A stretch of DNA of 5,813 nucleotides, taken from contig JBBRSC010000218.1 in NCBI GenBank assembly GCA_038245795.1, positions 1-5,813 on the forward strand, given 5' to 3'. This DNA is from JBBRSC01 sp038245795 (lineage in GTDB: Bacteria > Actinomycetota > Acidimicrobiia > Acidimicrobiales > Microtrichaceae). Shown here in pieces: positions 5,163 to 5,813 of this stretch (its first letter is position 1; every line of letters starts with the position of its first letter). A program made the position numbers and the translations under genes. The notes under the pieces are model-generated. The model ran no database searches, was not told the DNA's origin, and saw nothing but the letters and a program-made list of their open reading frames with translations.

Positions 5163-5210
5163 GGTTGCCTCCAGGTTCGGGACGGGGTGGGTCGGTCGTG
5201 GCGATATTGC

Positions 5211-5813
5211 TCAGAGGTCGGCGGGATGTTGGAGCAGCTCATCGATCGTCTCGAGGAGTCGACTGCCCACGTGGCCGTCGGTCGCCCGGTGATCTGCAGA
5301 CAAGGTGGCCGTCACCGTGGGCCGAACGCCCACCAGACCGTCGACCGCCCAGGGCCGATCGACGACGCGACCGAACCCGACGAGTGCGACCTGAGGTGGA
5401 TGGATGACCCCGAACACCGCTTGGGCGCCCCGGTCGCCGAGGTTGGTGACCGTCAGCGATGCCCCTGTCAGTTCCGAGCCCCGCAGTGATCCCTGCCGTG
5501 CTCGAGCGACGAGGTCCCGGAGCACCTCCATGGTGTCGTCAAGGGAGCGCTGGTCGGCGTCGCGGATGGCCGGCGCACTGAGTCCCCCACCCCGGAGCGA
5601 GATGGCAACACCAAGGTGAACCCCATCCGCAGGCTGAAACTCGTCCTCGATCCAGAAGCCGTTCAGCTCGGGGTGACGAGCAGCGGACAACGCCGTCGCA
5701 CGGAGCAGGAGAGCTGCCGGCAGCATGCGTTCCGCGGGAGGCCGCCCATCGTTGCGATGGCCGAGCCAGTCGAGCGCTGCATGGAGATCGACGGTGCTCG
5801 ACAGGTGGTAGTG
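5211..5813 (-). CDS. 2-oxoacid dehydrogenase E2 acyltransferase, catalytic domain (5' part beyond window)
   Basis: The C-terminal 200 codons are visible. The frame is open to the right edge, so the start and any lipoyl or E1/E3-binding domains lie outside. The visible part matches the trimeric catalytic domain of E2 enzymes of 2-oxoacid dehydrogenase complexes: HYHLSSTVDL near the start, HPELNGFW, HLGVAISL, APAIRDADQRSL, TVTNLGDRGAQAVFGVIHPPQVAL, and the active-site motif DHRATDG at visible residues 174-180, where the His and Asp act in acyl transfer. The chain ends in the usual way shortly after a final helix (LLETIDELLQHPADL). E2 normally moves an acyl group from lipoamide to CoA. The downstream neighbour is an acyl carrier protein, which may be an alternative partner or acceptor. 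A lone E2-like acyltransferase of a biosynthetic cluster (as in tetronate pathways) is possible. Confidence 0.9.
   Translation of the reverse strand, partial: HYHLSSTVDLHAALDWLGHRNDGRPPAERMLPAALLLRATALSAARHPELNGFWIEDEFQPADGVHLGVAISLRGGGLSAPAIRDADQRSLDDTMEVLRDLVARARQGSLRGSELTGASLTVTNLGDRGAQAVFGVIHPPQVALVGFGRVVDRPWAVDGLVGVRPTVTATLSADHRATDGHVGSRLLETIDELLQHPADL

Overview
The window is GC-rich bacterial chromosome, most likely from an actinobacterium (possibly Acidimicrobiia-like, but the sequence does not settle this). The reasons are the base composition, several GTG starts, a leaderless-type promoter, a tRNA gene without an encoded CCA, a mycothiol-S-transferase/DinB-fold (TIGR03086-type) domain, a DUF2277 protein and a degenerate receiver-like protein. 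There is no insertion sequence, CRISPR array, rRNA or phage gene. Coding density is high and no gene-free stretch exceeds 300 bases.

Left end (1-505). A tRNA-Glu(CUC) gene on the minus strand (171-99) is followed by a strongly structured stretch (90-10) leading into the first five codons of a gene that leaves the window on the left. In the RNA, the start codon of that gene would lie in an 11-bp stem and its Shine-Dalgarno sequence in the loop. On the plus strand a small DUF2277 protein (245-505) ends 1 bp from the next, convergent gene.

Centre (507-4695). A 440-aa minus-strand regulator joins an ArsR-type winged helix, an SRPBCC/AHSA1 domain and a DinB-fold domain. Its promoter (TTGACA, 18 bp, TATGTT, then GTG 6 nt later) has overlapping dyads in the spacer, which suggests autoregulation and a leaderless transcript. 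Divergent from it is a membrane-anchored copper protein: a plastocyanin-like cupredoxin fused to a nitrite-reductase-like two-domain oxidase. It keeps the type 1 and type 2 copper ligands and the catalytic Asp but has Ala in place of the catalytic His of NirK. Tail to tail with it (9-bp gap) is a YtfE/RIC-type di-iron hemerythrin-like protein that keeps all six iron ligands but has lost the Cys-Cys of its N-terminal ScdA_N domain. Upstream of that gene, on the same strand, is a small receiver-like alpha/beta protein with a His/Cys-rich loop. Together these suggest a copper, nitric-oxide or redox stress neighbourhood. That is inference from gene content.

Right end (4775-5813). A minus-strand operon runs in from outside the window: the catalytic domain of a 2-oxoacid dehydrogenase E2 acyltransferase (partial), an acyl carrier protein 48 bp downstream, and possibly a 46-codon ORF right after it. 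The E2-ACP pairing suggests transfer of a 2-oxoacid-derived acyl group to the carrier protein. Whether E1, E3 or lipoyl domains are encoded nearby cannot be seen here.
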